Source: Herpetosiphonaceae bacterium
Lineage (GTDB): Bacteria; Chloroflexota; Chloroflexia; Chloroflexales; Herpetosiphonaceae
Length of the DNA stretch: 64,000 bases
Reading direction: 5' to 3'
NCBI GenBank assembly: GCA_026003835.1
Contig: BPHZ01000002.1
Location: 1-64,000 of the forward strand
Made by a program: the position numbers and the translations under genes. Below the pieces are notes generated by a model. That model was given only the letters and a program-made list of their open reading frames with translations, did no database searches and had not been told where the DNA came from. Below are positions 1-9,497 of this stretch, one piece after another; the stretch's first letter is position 1; each line of letters starts with the position of its first letter.

Positions 1-330
1 CAGTTCAACCGCCTCGCTTCCATAGCCCATACCCCAGGCGGTCTTCTCGCCAATGGCAATGCCAAGCTCCGCGTCGTAGCCTCCAACCCGCAGTCCGCGC
101 AGCTCGCAGTTACCGATCAGCCGATCGCCCTCGGCGACGACGATCGCGTAGGCGCGGCGGCTGCTGTTGCCCCGCAGGTTCTCGAAAAAGCGCTCCTCGT
201 CCTCGAACGAGAGCGCTGGGAACGGGATCCCGAGGAAGCGCGTGACATCCGGATCGTTGAACCAGCGGTGAAAAGCAGGCAGATCGGCGCGCTCGATGGC
301 CCGCAGGTGGACGCGACTGCCGCGAATCAT
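1..330 (-). CDS. GNAT family N-acetyltransferase (RimJ/RimL type), 3' end outside window
   Basis: Reading the minus strand from an ATG at 330 gives 110 codons without a stop before the window edge. The product starts MIRGSRVHLRAIERADLPAF and contains a WFNDPDVTRFLG stretch, the usual start of RimJ/RimL-type acetyltransferases that acetylate a protein N-terminus or small amine with acetyl-CoA. The later GYDAELGIAIGEKTAWGMGYG segment matches the family's acetyl-CoA-binding core. A GGAGG-type ribosome site (334-340) precedes the ATG and overlaps the stop of the upstream P-II-like gene, so the two are probably co-transcribed. The substrate cannot be told. Confidence 0.85.
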   Translation of the reverse strand, partial: MIRGSRVHLRAIERADLPAFHRWFNDPDVTRFLGIPFPALSFEDEERFFENLRGNSSRRAYAIVVAEGDRLIGNCELRGLRVGGYDAELGIAIGEKTAWGMGYGSEAVEL

Positions 331-339
331 CAATGCCTC

Positions 340-696
340 CTATTGCTGTCTTCGTCGTACGCCCCGCGCAAAATCGACCGGGACCGTGAACAGGATCCCG
401 GTGTTGGGGCGGTTCAAGTCGCCGACGATTGTCTCGGTCGCCTCGACGATCTTGTTGATAATATCGTCGCCCTCAACGACAGTGAAGAGCGTGCGGTGAT
501 GTAGCTCGTCCTGCTCCAACATATCTTTGAGAGAGGGGAAAAGGGGGACATCATCGCGGAGTCCGCGTTCGATTCGGCCCATACCGATGCTGTGAACGAC
601 GGTGGCGCCGGGGGCGCCGGCTTCGTTCCAGGCATCGAGAACCTCGCGTACAAGTTCCGGGTTATCAAGCACCAGGATGACCAGCCGTAGTGACAT
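340..696 (-). CDS. P-II-like (GlnB-fold) regulatory protein
   Basis: The 118-residue product starts MSLRLVILVLDNPELVREVL and has the beta-alpha-beta pattern of the P-II/GlnB-like superfamily, including GAPGATVVHSIGMGR and a C-terminal NTGILFTVPV strand. These small trimeric proteins bind nucleotides or metabolites and control membrane transporters or enzymes. It lacks the classical GlnB T-loop Tyr context, so it is a P-II-like protein and not the nitrogen regulator. It lies 37 bp downstream of the CPA2 antiporter on the same strand, which suggests, by inference only, that it regulates that antiporter. Confidence 0.75.
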   Translation of the reverse strand: MSLRLVILVLDNPELVREVLDAWNEAGAPGATVVHSIGMGRIERGLRDDVPLFPSLKDMLEQDELHHRTLFTVVEGDDIINKIVEATETIVGDLNRPNTGILFTVPVDFARGVRRRQQ

Positions 697-733
697 AACG
701 TATCAGCCTCCTTCGCGTTGAAGCGTTCCGGTG

Positions 734-1966
734 CTACTCGACATCCGGTGAGGGGGTCTGCGGCGTTGGGACAGCTTTAGACGCCGGGGCGCTGCTAAAG
801 GCCCATTTGAGCAGGAGCGGTGTCAGCAGTGTGGTTGCCAGAACCATTAATACCGCTGTTGCATAGACTTCGTTGCCGATAACGCCGTTGATAATGCCGA
901 CGGTAGCGACGATAAGGCCAACCTCGCCGCGCGAAACCATGCCAAGGCCCACCAGAAACGAGTCGCGGCGAGGCATGCCGCTGAGCAGCGCGCCAAAGCC
1001 ACAGCCGATAATTTTCGACAGAACCGCCACAATGACGATGATCAAGGCAAAGAGGAGTGTGCTGCTGTCCAACACACGCAGGTTTGCCTGCAGGCCTATG
1101 TTGATGAAAAAGATCGGTACAAATAAGCCGTAGGTGATCGGCTCGATGCCATGCTCGATACGCTCTTTGTAGGGTGTGCGGCCGAAGAGAACGCCGGCGA
1201 TAAAAGCGCCGGTGATCATTGCGACGTGACCCAGTGCCTCTGCCGACCAGGAGAGGAGCAGCGTGATGACGATCGCCAGCGCTGTGAGCCCCTGGCTGAT
1301 ACGGCGCCTGACGACCCAGCGAGTCAGCCTGGGGATCAACCAGTTGCCGATGATGATGGCGCCGGCGAGATAGAGCGTCATCTGCAGCAAGATGAGCAGA
1401 ATCTGCGCTGGGCCCCCGCCCCCGCTGGAAAGGGCCAGGAACAGCGAAAGGATCAAGATCACCAGGACGTCGTCAACGACGGCGGCGCCAAGTAGCGCGA
1501 TACCCGGCCTGCTACGGAGCTCTCCTAGCTCAAGCAGGGTTTGCGCGGAGATACTGACGCTGGTTGCCGTCAGAATGATACCCACAAAGAGAGCCCTGGA
1601 GAATGAGTAACCGAACAGTAGTGCGACAAGCAGGCCGCTTGCCAACGGCAGGGCGACGCCCATAACGCCCGCGAAGGTGGATGTCTTCCCCGCCCGTAGG
1701 AGTTCGTCAAGCTCAATTTCAAGGCCGGCGATGAACATCAGCAGAATGACGCCGATCTCGGCAAACTGTCTGATCGTCTCCGGGAGATGTTCGCTGTGGA
1801 AGGGCGCCCAGCCGAGGATATTGAGCAGCGACGGCCCAAGGATGACGCCGATCAGCAGTTCCCCAAGCACAGCAGGCTGGCCGGCGCGCGTGCTGAGATA
1901 GCCGGCGCTCTTGGCCGCGGTAATAAGAACAGCAACGGTTAAAACAAGCTTGAGTGTTTCCTCCAT
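734..1966 (-). CDS. CPA2-family cation:proton antiporter (NapA/KefB-type, membrane domain only)
   Basis: The product of 410 residues from ATG 1966 is a polytopic membrane protein with about 12 hydrophobic segments. It carries family signatures such as GQPAVLGELLIGVILGPSLL, GLEIELDEL, and ALLGAAVVDDVLVILIL, whose paired Asp residues are the ion site of CPA2 exchangers. VSRGEVGLIVA near the end is also typical. It should exchange Na+ or K+ for H+ across the cytoplasmic membrane. There is no C-terminal TrkA-N domain, unlike KefB. An in-frame ATG at 2116 would add 50 unlikely residues. The start at 1966 has an AAAGGAG site five bases upstream. Confidence 0.88.
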   Translation of the reverse strand: MEETLKLVLTVAVLITAAKSAGYLSTRAGQPAVLGELLIGVILGPSLLNILGWAPFHSEHLPETIRQFAEIGVILLMFIAGLEIELDELLRAGKTSTFAGVMGVALPLASGLLVALLFGYSFSRALFVGIILTATSVSISAQTLLELGELRSRPGIALLGAAVVDDVLVILILSLFLALSSGGGGPAQILLILLQMTLYLAGAIIIGNWLIPRLTRWVVRRRISQGLTALAIVITLLLSWSAEALGHVAMITGAFIAGVLFGRTPYKERIEHGIEPITYGLFVPIFFINIGLQANLRVLDSSTLLFALIIVIVAVLSKIIGCGFGALLSGMPRRDSFLVGLGMVSRGEVGLIVATVGIINGVIGNEVYATAVLMVLATTLLTPLLLKWAFSSAPASKAVPTPQTPSPDVE

Positions 1967-2059
1967 CCATGCTCCTTTGACTGCAACTAAACCACAGGGC
2001 ACAGGAGCGAGTCCGCCTGTGCCCCAGCATCGCCAATCTGATAGGTAGTTACACCGCTG

Positions 2060-2229
2060 TTGATGGGACAGCCTGGAGGGGCAAGGCTCCTCCAGTTCCC
2101 CGTGTCTCAGCACCACTTCTGTGGTGGACCACTAGTGGTCGGCCACAGAGCCATTGATGGGGTAGTTTGGAGGGGCTGCGCCCCTCCAACTCCCCCTTCC
2201 CTCATCACCTTTATAGTGGTGGACCACGA
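2060..2229. repeat. Two adjacent copies of a dispersed hairpin repeat
   Basis: Two similar units (about 2060-2140 and 2153-2229) each hold a TGGAGGGGC/GCCCCTCCA-type stem, a short spacer and a tail reading TGGTGGACCAC. The tail of the first unit is itself palindromic (ACCACTAGTGGT). The same arrangement recurs near 23.8, 43.2 and 57.3 kb. It fills the space between the minus-strand zinc-ribbon gene and the antiporter gene. It may act as a terminator or RNA-stabilising hairpin for the zinc-ribbon transcript. Confidence 0.8.
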
Positions 2230-2244
2230 GGAGAACTATCGAGA

Positions 2245-2682
2245 CTAGGACTGGATCCTGGCTCCACAGTTACCGCAGAAGGCGGCGCCTGCGGGAAGTG
2301 CCGTACCACAGGTCGGACAGCTGATCGTTGAGGCGCCCGGCTGCGCTTGATGCTGGCTCTCTGCCTGTTGGCCGCGGGCGCCGGCCTGCTGCTCAAAGGT
2401 CTCATTCTGCACCGCCGTCAGCTCCGACTGCTTGGCGGCGATCTGTGTCTGCAGCTGCTCGATCATCTGTACCAGGCTGCCGATCTCAGGGGCCTGTAGC
2501 GAGCCCTGGCGATGAAGCTCCATCGCACGCTCACCCAGCTGTCGCAAGTTGGTCTCGATTTGCTGCTGTAGATCGTTGATCTCTCCTTTGATCCGGTTCG
2601 TACGTTGAAGCTTTTCAGCTTCGAACTTCGCGCGATCCACCCCCTGAGAGATCGTCTTCCCAAGATTGTCAAGAAAACCCAT
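2245..2682 (-). CDS. Coiled-coil protein with C-terminal zinc ribbon
   Basis: The 145-residue product has an N-terminal MGFLDNLGKTISQGVDRAKF helix and a long Gln/Glu-rich coiled coil (about residues 15-100). It ends in a zinc-ribbon with two CxxC pairs (CPTCG and CGNCG, about residues 118-138). It has no signal peptide, so it is probably cytoplasmic. Such zinc-ribbon-tailed proteins are common in Chloroflexota, but their function is unknown to me. The ATG at 2682 has AAAGGAG just upstream. Confidence 0.75.
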   Translation of the reverse strand: MGFLDNLGKTISQGVDRAKFEAEKLQRTNRIKGEINDLQQQIETNLRQLGERAMELHRQGSLQAPEIGSLVQMIEQLQTQIAAKQSELTAVQNETFEQQAGARGQQAESQHQAQPGASTISCPTCGTALPAGAAFCGNCGARIQS

Positions 2683-2765
2683 GGCTCTGCTCCTTTATTG
2701 CTTGGCGGGCTCGCTCTGCGGAGCCCTCGGAACCATAAACACACCCCTATGTTGTTCTTGGAAGG

Positions 2766-3274
2766 TTATTCTAACAGAGTGGCGGTATCAGAATCAAGAT
2801 CACTCCAGCCGAAGAAGTCGGCAGCCCAGCGGAAGGGAACCCCAGCATCTTTGGCTGCGGTGCGATCCGCTTCCATGTCTCCGACCATGAGACATTCGGC
2901 GGGATTGGCCTGAAAGTCATCGAGTGCCTGAATGATCATGCCGGGCCTGGGCTTGCGACATGGCGAGTCGCTGCGGTAGTGGGCCAGCCTGGCGTTGGGG
3001 TGTTGGAGGCAGGTATAGACGGCGGCAAAACGTAGGCCAGCAATTCTTCCAGCCGCCGGTGAAGGAGCTGTAGCTGCTCTTCGTCGATGTAGCCAAAGGC
3101 TACACCTGCCTGGTTCGTGATCAACACCGGGAGCCAGCCCTCGGCAAGGTAGCGCTGCAGCGTCTCGCGCACGCCGGGCAGAAGCTGGAGTTCGTCCGGC
3201 CTGTTGGGCGGCCGCCGTCCCAGCGTTCTGTTCAGGGTGCCGTCACGGTCGAGCAGGAGCAATCGTGGAGCCAT
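2766..3274 (-). pseudogene. HAD-superfamily phosphatase (HisB-N/GmhB type), frameshifted
   Basis: From ATG 3274 the frame gives MAPRLLLLDRDGTLN, the HAD motif I nucleophile region (DxDGT) of histidinol-phosphate or heptose-bisphosphate phosphatases. ITNQAG follows as motif II. The frame then runs into an unrelated tail ending near 2936. A second frame picks up exactly where the family continues: CRKPRPGMI (motif III) and MVGDMEADRTAAKDAG (motif IV), with a stop at 2766. Joining the frames near 3032-3042 by a one-base gain (or two-base loss) gives about 169 residues, a normal length. The break could be a true mutation or a sequence error. Confidence 0.8.
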
Positions 3275-3299
3275 CGCTGCTAACAAAACACTAACACTG

Positions 3300-3329
3300 T
3301 ACCAGTGCCATTCTAATGTTCCACTGGTA
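3300..3329. promoter_or_regulatory. Inverted repeat in the divergent HAD/clpB promoter region
   Basis: The arms TACCAGTG (3300-3307) and CACTGGTA (3322-3329) are exact reverse complements separated by 14 bp. They lie in the 119-bp gap between the divergent HAD gene and clpB. The right arm runs into TATGAT (3327-3332), a plausible -10 box for clpB, so a bound repressor would block it. It does not resemble CIRCE. Operator function is an inference. Confidence 0.45.
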
Positions 3330-3393
3330 TGATATCTGCAGAAGTATTCAGCTAGCAATCCTTGTTCCAGGGGGATGATCAAAGGAGAGGCGC

Positions 3394-6009
3394 ATGTCAT
3401 TCAACATCAATCGCTTCACAGAGAAATCGCAGGAAGCGATTATTAGTGCACAAAGTGCTGCTGAGCGAAACGGTAACAGCCAGGTTGAGCCGGAGCATCT
3501 CCTGTTGGCCCTCCTTGAGCAGGGCGAGGGGGTCGTTCCCCAGGTGCTCGGCAAGATGAACGTCGCAGTTGGCGCGCTGATCCAGCAGGTACGTTATGAA
3601 CTGAACAAGCTGCCGCGGGTCAGCGGTACCGGCGTGCAGGTAAGTCTCTCGCCGAGGCTGCGGACTGTGTTGGTGCGTGCTCATGATGAGCTGCAGACCT
3701 TCGGCGATGAGTTTGTGAGCACGGAGCACCTGCTGCTGGCGATGATCGAGCATGCCGGCGGCCCGGCGCAACGCCTTTTGCAGGGTGCCGGCGTCACCCG
3801 CGATCGTCTGCTGCAGGCGCTGCGCGAGGTGCGCGGCACACAGCGTGTGACCAGCCCGAACCCGGAGTCAACCTATGCAGCCCTCCAGCAGTATGGCCGC
3901 GACCTCACTGAGCTGGCCCAGCGCGGTAAGCTCGACCCCGTGATCGGGCGTGATGAGGAGATCCGGCGTGTTATTCAGATCCTGAGCCGCCGCACGAAGA
4001 ACAACCCGGTGCTTATCGGCGAGCCCGGCGTCGGCAAGACGGCCATCGTCGAGGGTCTGGCGCAGCGTATTGCACGCGGCGATGTTCCCGAGGCGCTTAA
4101 GAACAAGCGGGTGATCGCGCTGGATATGGGTGCGCTGGTTGCGGGTGCTAAGTACCGCGGCGAGTTCGAGGAACGGCTCAAGGCGGTCCTCAAGGAGATT
4201 CAGGAGCGCGAGGATGTGATCCTCTTCGTCGATGAGCTGCACACCGTCGTCGGCGCAGGCGCTGCCGAAGGCGCGATGGATGCCTCGAATATGCTCAAGC
4301 CGATGCTGGCTCGCGGTGAGCTGCATATGATCGGCGCTACGACCCTGGACGAGTACCGCAAGTACATTGAGAAGGACGCGGCCCTGGAGCGGCGCTTCCA
4401 GCCGGTCATTGTCGACGAGCCCAGCGTCGAAGACACCATCTCGATCCTGCGCGGCCTCAAGGAGCGCTATGAAACGCATCACGGCGTGCCGATCACCGAT
4501 GGCGCCGTCGTCGCCGCAGCTGTGCTCTCCGATCGCTACATCACGGAGCGCTTTTTGCCCGATAAGGCGATCGATCTGATCGATGAGGCTGCGGCACGGC
4601 TGCGTATGGAGATTACCAGCGATCCCCAGGAGCTGGACGACCTGAAGCGGCGGGTGATGCAGCTGGAGATCGAGCGCGAGGCGCTGAAGAAGGAGAAGGA
4701 TCCTGCCAGCAAGGAGCGGCTGGCGCGCATCGAGCAGGATCTGGCGAACCTGCAGGAGCGGCGGCGGGCGCTGGAGGCGCAGTTGCAGCGCGAGCGCGAG
4801 GTACTTGGCCGCATTCAACAGTTCAAGGAAGAGATTGACCGCACCCGGGTGCAGATTGAGCAGGCACAGCGCCAGTTCGACTATAATCGCGCTGCCGAGC
4901 TGCAGTATGGGAAGCTGACGCAGCTGGAGAAAGATCTGGCCCAGGTGGAATCTCAGCTGCGCGATGGCTCGCTCTCGCTTCTGAAGCAGGAGGTGACCGA
5001 ACAGGATATCGCCGAGATCGTCTCTAAATGGACGGGCGTACCGGTTACCAAGCTGCTGGAAGGCGAGGTCGAGAAACTGATCAGGATGGAGGATCGGCTG
5101 CATCAGCGAGTGGTCGGCCAGGAAGAGGCGGTGCGCGCCGTTGCCAATGCCATACGCCGCGCTCGCGCCGGGCTGCAAGACCCAAACCGCCCGTTGGGGT
5201 CGTTCCTGTTCCTGGGACCGACCGGCGTTGGTAAGACTGAGCTGGCCCGCGCGCTGGCCGAGTTCCTGTTTGACGACGAGCAGGCGCTCGTCCGTATTGA
5301 TATGTCGGAGTACCAGGAGAAGCACACTGTCGCGCGCTTGATCGGCGCGCCTCCCGGCTACGTCGGCTATGAAGAGGGCGGCCAGCTGACCGAGGCGGTG
5401 CGCCGGCGCCCGTACAGCGTTATCTTGTTCGACGAGATTGAAAAAGCGCACCCCGACGTCTTCAATGTGCTGCTCCAGCTGCTCGACGATGGGCGCCTGA
5501 CCGATGGGCAAGGCCGCGTGGTTAATTTCAAAAACACCGTCGTGATTATGACCAGCAATATCGCCAGCCCAATCATTCAGGAGCTTACGCAGCGCGGCGA
5601 GCTGCAGGAGACCATCCGAGCACGGGTGATGGAGGAGTTGCGCGCCTACTTCCGGCCGGAGCTGCTCAACCGTATTGATGAGATCATCGTCTTTAGACCG
5701 CTGACTCGCGCTCAGCTGGGCCAGATCGTCGAGATCCAGCTCGGCAGGCTGCGCAAGCTGCTGGCCGATCGCAAGATCTCGCTGGTGCTCACGCCTGCCG
5801 CGCGCGAGAAATTGGCCGAAGAGGGCTTCGATCCGGTGTACGGGGCCCGCCCGCTCAAGCGCGTTATCCAGAGCCGGCTGCAGAATCCGCTGGCGCTCAA
5901 GCTGTTGCAGGGCGAGTTCCGCGAGGGCGATGCCATCCTGATCGATGTCAACTCCAACGATGAGTTCATCTTCACCAGGGCCGAGCAGTCCCAGGTGATA
6001 TCCGCATGA
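3394..6009 (+). CDS. clpB: ATP-dependent disaggregase ClpB
   Basis: The 871-residue product is full length for ClpB. An N-terminal Clp-N domain ([13 protein letters not shown]) is followed by nucleotide-binding domain 1 with Walker A GEPGVGKT and Walker [10 protein letters not shown]. Next comes the long charged middle coiled coil (about 410-530) that distinguishes ClpB from ClpA and ClpC. Domain 2 carries Walker A GPTGVGKT and the pore loop [13 protein letters not shown]. It rescues aggregated proteins together with DnaK in the cytoplasm. There is no ClpP-binding IGF loop in view. The start at 3394 has an AAAGGAGAGG site. A large antisense reading frame over this gene is a codon-bias artefact. 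Confidence 0.97.
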   Translation: MSFNINRFTEKSQEAIISAQSAAERNGNSQVEPEHLLLALLEQGEGVVPQVLGKMNVAVGALIQQVRYELNKLPRVSGTGVQVSLSPRLRTVLVRAHDELQTFGDEFVSTEHLLLAMIEHAGGPAQRLLQGAGVTRDRLLQALREVRGTQRVTSPNPESTYAALQQYGRDLTELAQRGKLDPVIGRDEEIRRVIQILSRRTKNNPVLIGEPGVGKTAIVEGLAQRIARGDVPEALKNKRVIALDMGALVAGAKYRGEFEERLKAVLKEIQEREDVILFVDELHTVVGAGAAEGAMDASNMLKPMLARGELHMIGATTLDEYRKYIEKDAALERRFQPVIVDEPSVEDTISILRGLKERYETHHGVPITDGAVVAAAVLSDRYITERFLPDKAIDLIDEAAARLRMEITSDPQELDDLKRRVMQLEIEREALKKEKDPASKERLARIEQDLANLQERRRALEAQLQREREVLGRIQQFKEEIDRTRVQIEQAQRQFDYNRAAELQYGKLTQLEKDLAQVESQLRDGSLSLLKQEVTEQDIAEIVSKWTGVPVTKLLEGEVEKLIRMEDRLHQRVVGQEEAVRAVANAIRRARAGLQDPNRPLGSFLFLGPTGVGKTELARALAEFLFDDEQALVRIDMSEYQEKHTVARLIGAPPGYVGYEEGGQLTEAVRRRPYSVILFDEIEKAHPDVFNVLLQLLDDGRLTDGQGRVVNFKNTVVIMTSNIASPIIQELTQRGELQETIRARVMEELRAYFRPELLNRIDEIIVFRPLTRAQLGQIVEIQLGRLRKLLADRKISLVLTPAAREKLAEEGFDPVYGARPLKRVIQSRLQNPLALKLLQGEFREGDAILIDVNSNDEFIFTRAEQSQVISA

Positions 6010-6091
6010 GGGCATGACCACGCGGGCACACAGACCTGACATGCTACGGTTAAGGGCCATGGCAGGGGCAGGGCTGAAATAGTGTGGGTGA

Positions 6092-6134
6092 ATGCGGCAG
6101 AGATCGCCAGATGTGTCCGGCGTCTCTGCCGCAT
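6092..6134. terminator. Hairpin between convergent clpB and cytochrome c genes
   Basis: A perfect 12-bp stem, ATGCGGCAGAGA (6092-6103) with TCTCTGCCGCAT (6123-6134), lies in the 160-bp gap between two converging genes. It has no strong T run but is well placed to act as a terminator in both directions. Confidence 0.6.
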
Positions 6135-6171
6135 CGGTTTACCTACGAAGACGCCCTGCTGGGTGTCTGCT

Positions 6172-6669
6172 TTATTGCGCCTGGCGGTTTATCTCATTAT
6201 GGGCGCGGCGGATGTCCTCCGGCCAGCGGCTCTTGATGTAGGCCAGCACAGCCCAGATCTCCTCATCGTTCAAGATCGCTCTGAAGGCGGGCATATCCGT
6301 CTCATACCCCGCTGGCCCGAATGCCTCTCCGCCATCCTTAACAATCTTAAACAGCAGCTGATCCGGATGGTGCCAGGTGTGCCCTGTTTCGTCGTGGGGC
6401 GGGGCCGGCCTCCGCCCATTGGCCCCTGCTTCCTGCCAGTTGGGCTGTCCTTCGAGGTTGGCGCCGTGGCACCCGGCGCAATACCCTTCGTAAACCTGTC
6501 TGCCCAGCGCAATCTGCTCTGGGTTGGTTGGGTCGGCGCCTGCTGCCTGGCTGCCGCCGCGCACTGCCAGCGCGACCGACACAATCATCAGGAGAATGAT
6601 CGCTCCGGCAATCAGGCTACGCATCCCTAAACCTTTACGAGGAGAAGGGGTTCTGCCTCTGGTTGTCAC
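6172..6669 (-). CDS. Membrane-anchored c-type cytochrome
   Basis: The product has a basic N-terminus, one hydrophobic segment (LIAGAIILLMIVSVALAV) and a class I cytochrome c domain with the haem motif CAGCH. The likely axial Met is in ETDMPAF, and EEIWAVLAYIKSRWP follows. It should be exported and carry electrons outside the membrane. The reading frame is open far upstream, but a GTG at 6669 sits five bases after a clear GGAGGT site. An ATG at 6687, six codons earlier, has no such site. The downstream DMPAF...NDEEIW arrangement matches the C-terminal cytochrome domain of the CopC/CopD fusion at 31.4 kb. Confidence 0.85.
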   Translation of the reverse strand: MTTRGRTPSPRKGLGMRSLIAGAIILLMIVSVALAVRGGSQAAGADPTNPEQIALGRQVYEGYCAGCHGANLEGQPNWQEAGANGRRPAPPHDETGHTWHHPDQLLFKIVKDGGEAFGPAGYETDMPAFRAILNDEEIWAVLAYIKSRWPEDIRRAHNEINRQAQ

Positions 6670-6819
6670 TGTGACCTCCTGCTTCATCTCTAGCCCGGAC
6701 CGATTGCTGAGGAAATAGTACGCCTCGCAAGCGCATGGCTTTGTGAGATTTGTCGCATGATATGATACAACAAATACAGGATTTGCTGGTAAAGCTCTCC
6801 AGTGATCCTTGCGCTGCTG

Positions 6820-6947
6820 TAGAGCTATAGCAACGTCAGACGCGCCACAGCAGACGGACGCCGTAAACTGGGGGTTGGGGGTGTCCCAAAAAATCCCCCC
6901 GTTTTCCCGTTGGGATACGATACAACCGGGACGTTGACACCGCCCTG
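6820..6947 (-). mobile_element. MITE-like element, copy A (128 bp)
   Basis: This 128-bp block is about 93% identical over its core to the block at 11020-11144, in opposite orientation, and related to the one at 48653-48778. Its ends pair as terminal inverted repeats around AACGTC/GACGTT. The bases just outside are GCGCTGCTG (6811-6819) and GCGCTTCTG (6948-6956), a 9-bp direct repeat with one mismatch, as expected for an aged target-site duplication. It has no coding capacity. It fills most of the 380-bp gap between the divergent cytochrome c and flippase genes and may carry promoter elements. Strand is arbitrary. Confidence 0.75.
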
Positions 6948-7051
6948 GCGCTTCTGCGCTACGCAACCGATACCTGTCGCAGTTATGGTATGATGAAATG
7001 TGCTATGCTGCGAAGTACAGGGGGTGATACTCCCATACAATGGAGGAACAT

Positions 7052-8134
7052 GTGCGCCGACGGTGGAAGTTCTGGGCCGGGATTCTTATCAGCCTGGCCT
7101 TTGTGATAGTTGCTCTGGCTGGACTGCGACTTGATGATTTCTGGCAGACCCTGCGTAACGCGAATTACTGGTGGATCATTCCCGCCGTAGCTGTCTACTT
7201 TGCTGCGGTCCTGGCGCGGACCTGGCGCTGGCACTATATGCTGCGGCATCTCAAAGCGATCCCTATCCGCCGCTTATTCCCCGTTGTCGTCATCGGTTAT
7301 ATGGGCAATAATGTCTACCCGGCGCGGGCCGGAGAGGTGCTGCGCTCCTACGTTCTCAAGCGTAGGGAGGGCGTCGGGATGGGTGCCTCGCTGACGACGG
7401 TCATTCTGGAGCGCTTGTTCGACGGGCTGGTGATGTTGGCGTTTGTATTCTTCACGCTCCCCTTCATTGCGCTGCCGCCTGGATATCGGATACTGGTGCT
7501 GATCTCCAGCCTGTTGTTTGGCGGCGCGCTGATCTTCTTCTTTGCCGTTGCAGCCTGGCCGCGGCATACCGAGCGTATCTATCTGCTCCTGTTGCATAAG
7601 CTGATCCCCGAGCGCTTCCACCACCGCGCCCACGCAATCTTCGATCGGTTTATGGCCGGTCTTCACTCGCTGCGCTCGCCGCGCGAGGTGTTGATGATCT
7701 TCGTCGCCTCGACGATCATCTGGCTGACCGAGACGACAAAATACTGGTTTGTCATGCATGCCTTCCCCTTTACAGTAAGCTTTCCCGTGCTCATGCTGAT
7801 GACCGCGGTCGTCAATTTGGCGACGACGATTCCCTCGACGCCAGGCTACATCGGCACCTTTGATGCGCCTGGAATCGCCGTGCTCAAAAGTTTCCGCATT
7901 GATGGGGCGGTCGCCGCCGGCTATACCATCGTGCTCCATGCCGCGCTCTGGTTGCCAATCACGCTGTTGGGCCTGATCTTTATGGGGCGCGAGAGCCTGC
8001 GCTGGGGCGATTTCTCACGGGCGCTTGAAGAGGGGCGCGAGGCGGAGCAGGCGATTCTGGAGCGGGAGGCAGAGCTGGAGCACGAGGTGCTGGGGCAAGA
8101 CGACCAGCGCCCTATGGTTGAGGTTAAAGCGTGA
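7052..8134 (+). CDS. Lysylphosphatidylglycerol synthase TM-domain (flippase-like, UPF0104/AglD) protein
   Basis: The 360-residue product has about eight membrane helices and family motifs such as LARTWRWHYMLR, GYMGNNVYPARAGEVLRSY and TTVILERLFDG. These mark the LPG-synthase transmembrane family. Members without the catalytic C-terminal domain, like this one, are thought to act in moving lipid-linked molecules across the membrane. The last 35 residues are a charged cytoplasmic tail. A GTG at 7052 lies five bases after GGAGG, so I prefer it to the ATG at 7040, which overlaps that site. It overlaps the next gene by four bases, so the pair is translationally coupled. Confidence 0.85.
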   Translation: MRRRWKFWAGILISLAFVIVALAGLRLDDFWQTLRNANYWWIIPAVAVYFAAVLARTWRWHYMLRHLKAIPIRRLFPVVVIGYMGNNVYPARAGEVLRSYVLKRREGVGMGASLTTVILERLFDGLVMLAFVFFTLPFIALPPGYRILVLISSLLFGGALIFFFAVAAWPRHTERIYLLLLHKLIPERFHHRAHAIFDRFMAGLHSLRSPREVLMIFVASTIIWLTETTKYWFVMHAFPFTVSFPVLMLMTAVVNLATTIPSTPGYIGTFDAPGIAVLKSFRIDGAVAAGYTIVLHAALWLPITLLGLIFMGRESLRWGDFSRALEEGREAEQAILEREAELEHEVLGQDDQRPMVEVKA

Positions 8135-9465
8135 ACGTTGCAATTATTGGCGCCGGATTCGCCGGCCTAAGCGCTGCTTACGATCTGGGTAGGATGGGCC
8201 ACAAGGTGACGATCTATGAGGGTGCGTCACAGGTCGGCGGCCTGGCCTCCGGCTTTCGCGCTCCTGGCTGGGATTGGGCATTGGAGCGCTTTTACCATCA
8301 TATCTTCACATCGGATCGTTCGCTGATCGACTTTGTAAAGGAGATCGACGCCGACGATTTGCTCTTCTTCCGCCGGCCGCTGACCGCCTTCTGGTGCGGC
8401 CAGCATGGCGCCCATGCGTTTGACGGCGCTCTCCCCGTGCTGCTCTATCCCCATCTACCACTGATCGATAAGGTACGTATGGGGTTGGTGGTGCTGCTGC
8501 TCAGGCGGCGGAGCGACTGGCGCCGTCTGGAGAAAACGACCGCCGACCGCTGGCTGCGACGGGCGATGGGCGATCGCGCCTACGAGGCGCTCTGGAAGCC
8601 AATGTTGGTTGGCAAGTTCGGCGAGCACTACCGCGAGATCAATATGTCCTGGTTTTGGGCACGGATTGTCGCCCGCTCGCCAAAGCTGGGCTACTTCAGG
8701 GGCGGTTTCCAGGCGCTGGCAGAGCGGATGGCCGAGCGCGTGCGCGATCAGGGCGGTCGGATCTTGCTCTCGACGCCGGTGCAGCAAATCACCCCCTGCG
8801 ATGGTGGGCTGACAGTGCTTGGGCCGGAGGGGCCATCCGACTATGAGGCTGTCCTGGCGACGACCTCGCCGGCGCTGCTGCGGCGGCTGGTCCCGGCGCT
8901 GCCGGAAAGCTACACCGCCCGTCTGGAGCGGCTGCGCTCGATGGGCGCCGTCGTTATGACTCTCGCCCTCGATCGACCACTGACGAATGGCGTCTACTGG
9001 ATGAATATGAATAAAGAGCGCTTTCCCTTCCTTGCGCTTGTCGAACATACAAACTTCATTGAACCGGCGCACTATGGGGGCCAGCACTTGCTGTACCTTG
9101 GCGATTATCTTGACCCAGGCCACGAATATTTTCAGCTCTCCCAGGACGAGCTGCTGAAGCGCTTTCTGCCCGCGTTGCGCCTGGTCAATCCTGCCTTCGA
9201 GCCCACCTGGGTTCATGGCGCATGGCTGCATCGCGAGGTTTATGCCCAGCCGATTGTGCCTGCCGGCCACAGCGCCAATATCCCGCCGCTGCAAACACCT
9301 CTGCCGGGACTCTTCTGGGCCAGTATGAGCCAGGTCTACCCGTGGGATCGCGGGACGAACTTTGCCGTAGAGCTAGGCCGGCGCGCGGCGCAGGAGATGC
9401 TGCGCACCCTTGCTGTGGGACGGGCTGCGCCTGCGCCCCGGCTTGTCTCCGAGGCTGAGCGCTAG
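8131..9465 (+). CDS. FAD-dependent oxidoreductase (amine-oxidase/protoporphyrinogen-oxidase fold)
   Basis: The 444-residue product opens with the dinucleotide-binding motif GAGFAGLSAAYDLGRMGH followed by an acidic residue in IYEG. Its C-terminus has NFAVELGRRAAQEM, the second FAD contact in this fold. It resembles the NAD(P)/FAD proteins found beside glycolipid and carotenoid genes, and also UDP-galactopyranose mutase-like enzymes, but the substrate is not clear. The GTG start overlaps the stop of the flippase-like gene (GTGA), which suggests joint work in lipid or glycan modification. This link is an inference. Confidence 0.82.
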   Translation: MNVAIIGAGFAGLSAAYDLGRMGHKVTIYEGASQVGGLASGFRAPGWDWALERFYHHIFTSDRSLIDFVKEIDADDLLFFRRPLTAFWCGQHGAHAFDGALPVLLYPHLPLIDKVRMGLVVLLLRRRSDWRRLEKTTADRWLRRAMGDRAYEALWKPMLVGKFGEHYREINMSWFWARIVARSPKLGYFRGGFQALAERMAERVRDQGGRILLSTPVQQITPCDGGLTVLGPEGPSDYEAVLATTSPALLRRLVPALPESYTARLERLRSMGAVVMTLALDRPLTNGVYWMNMNKERFPFLALVEHTNFIEPAHYGGQHLLYLGDYLDPGHEYFQLSQDELLKRFLPALRLVNPAFEPTWVHGAWLHREVYAQPIVPAGHSANIPPLQTPLPGLFWASMSQVYPWDRGTNFAVELGRRAAQEMLRTLAVGRAAPAPRLVSEAER

Positions 9466-9497
9466 AGCCTGGCTTTATACCGCTATCGCACTTTGAA

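Noticed and set aside
3868-6060. A 730-residue reading frame antisense to clpB
   Set aside because: It mirrors the codon positions of a perfect clpB gene, is low-complexity (Leu, Gln, Arg rich) and matches no family I know.
6057-6080. GGCCATGGCAGGGGC near the clpB terminator as a fourth copy of the small element
   Set aside because: Only the GGCCATGGCA core matches; there is no second end, no interior match and no flanking duplication.
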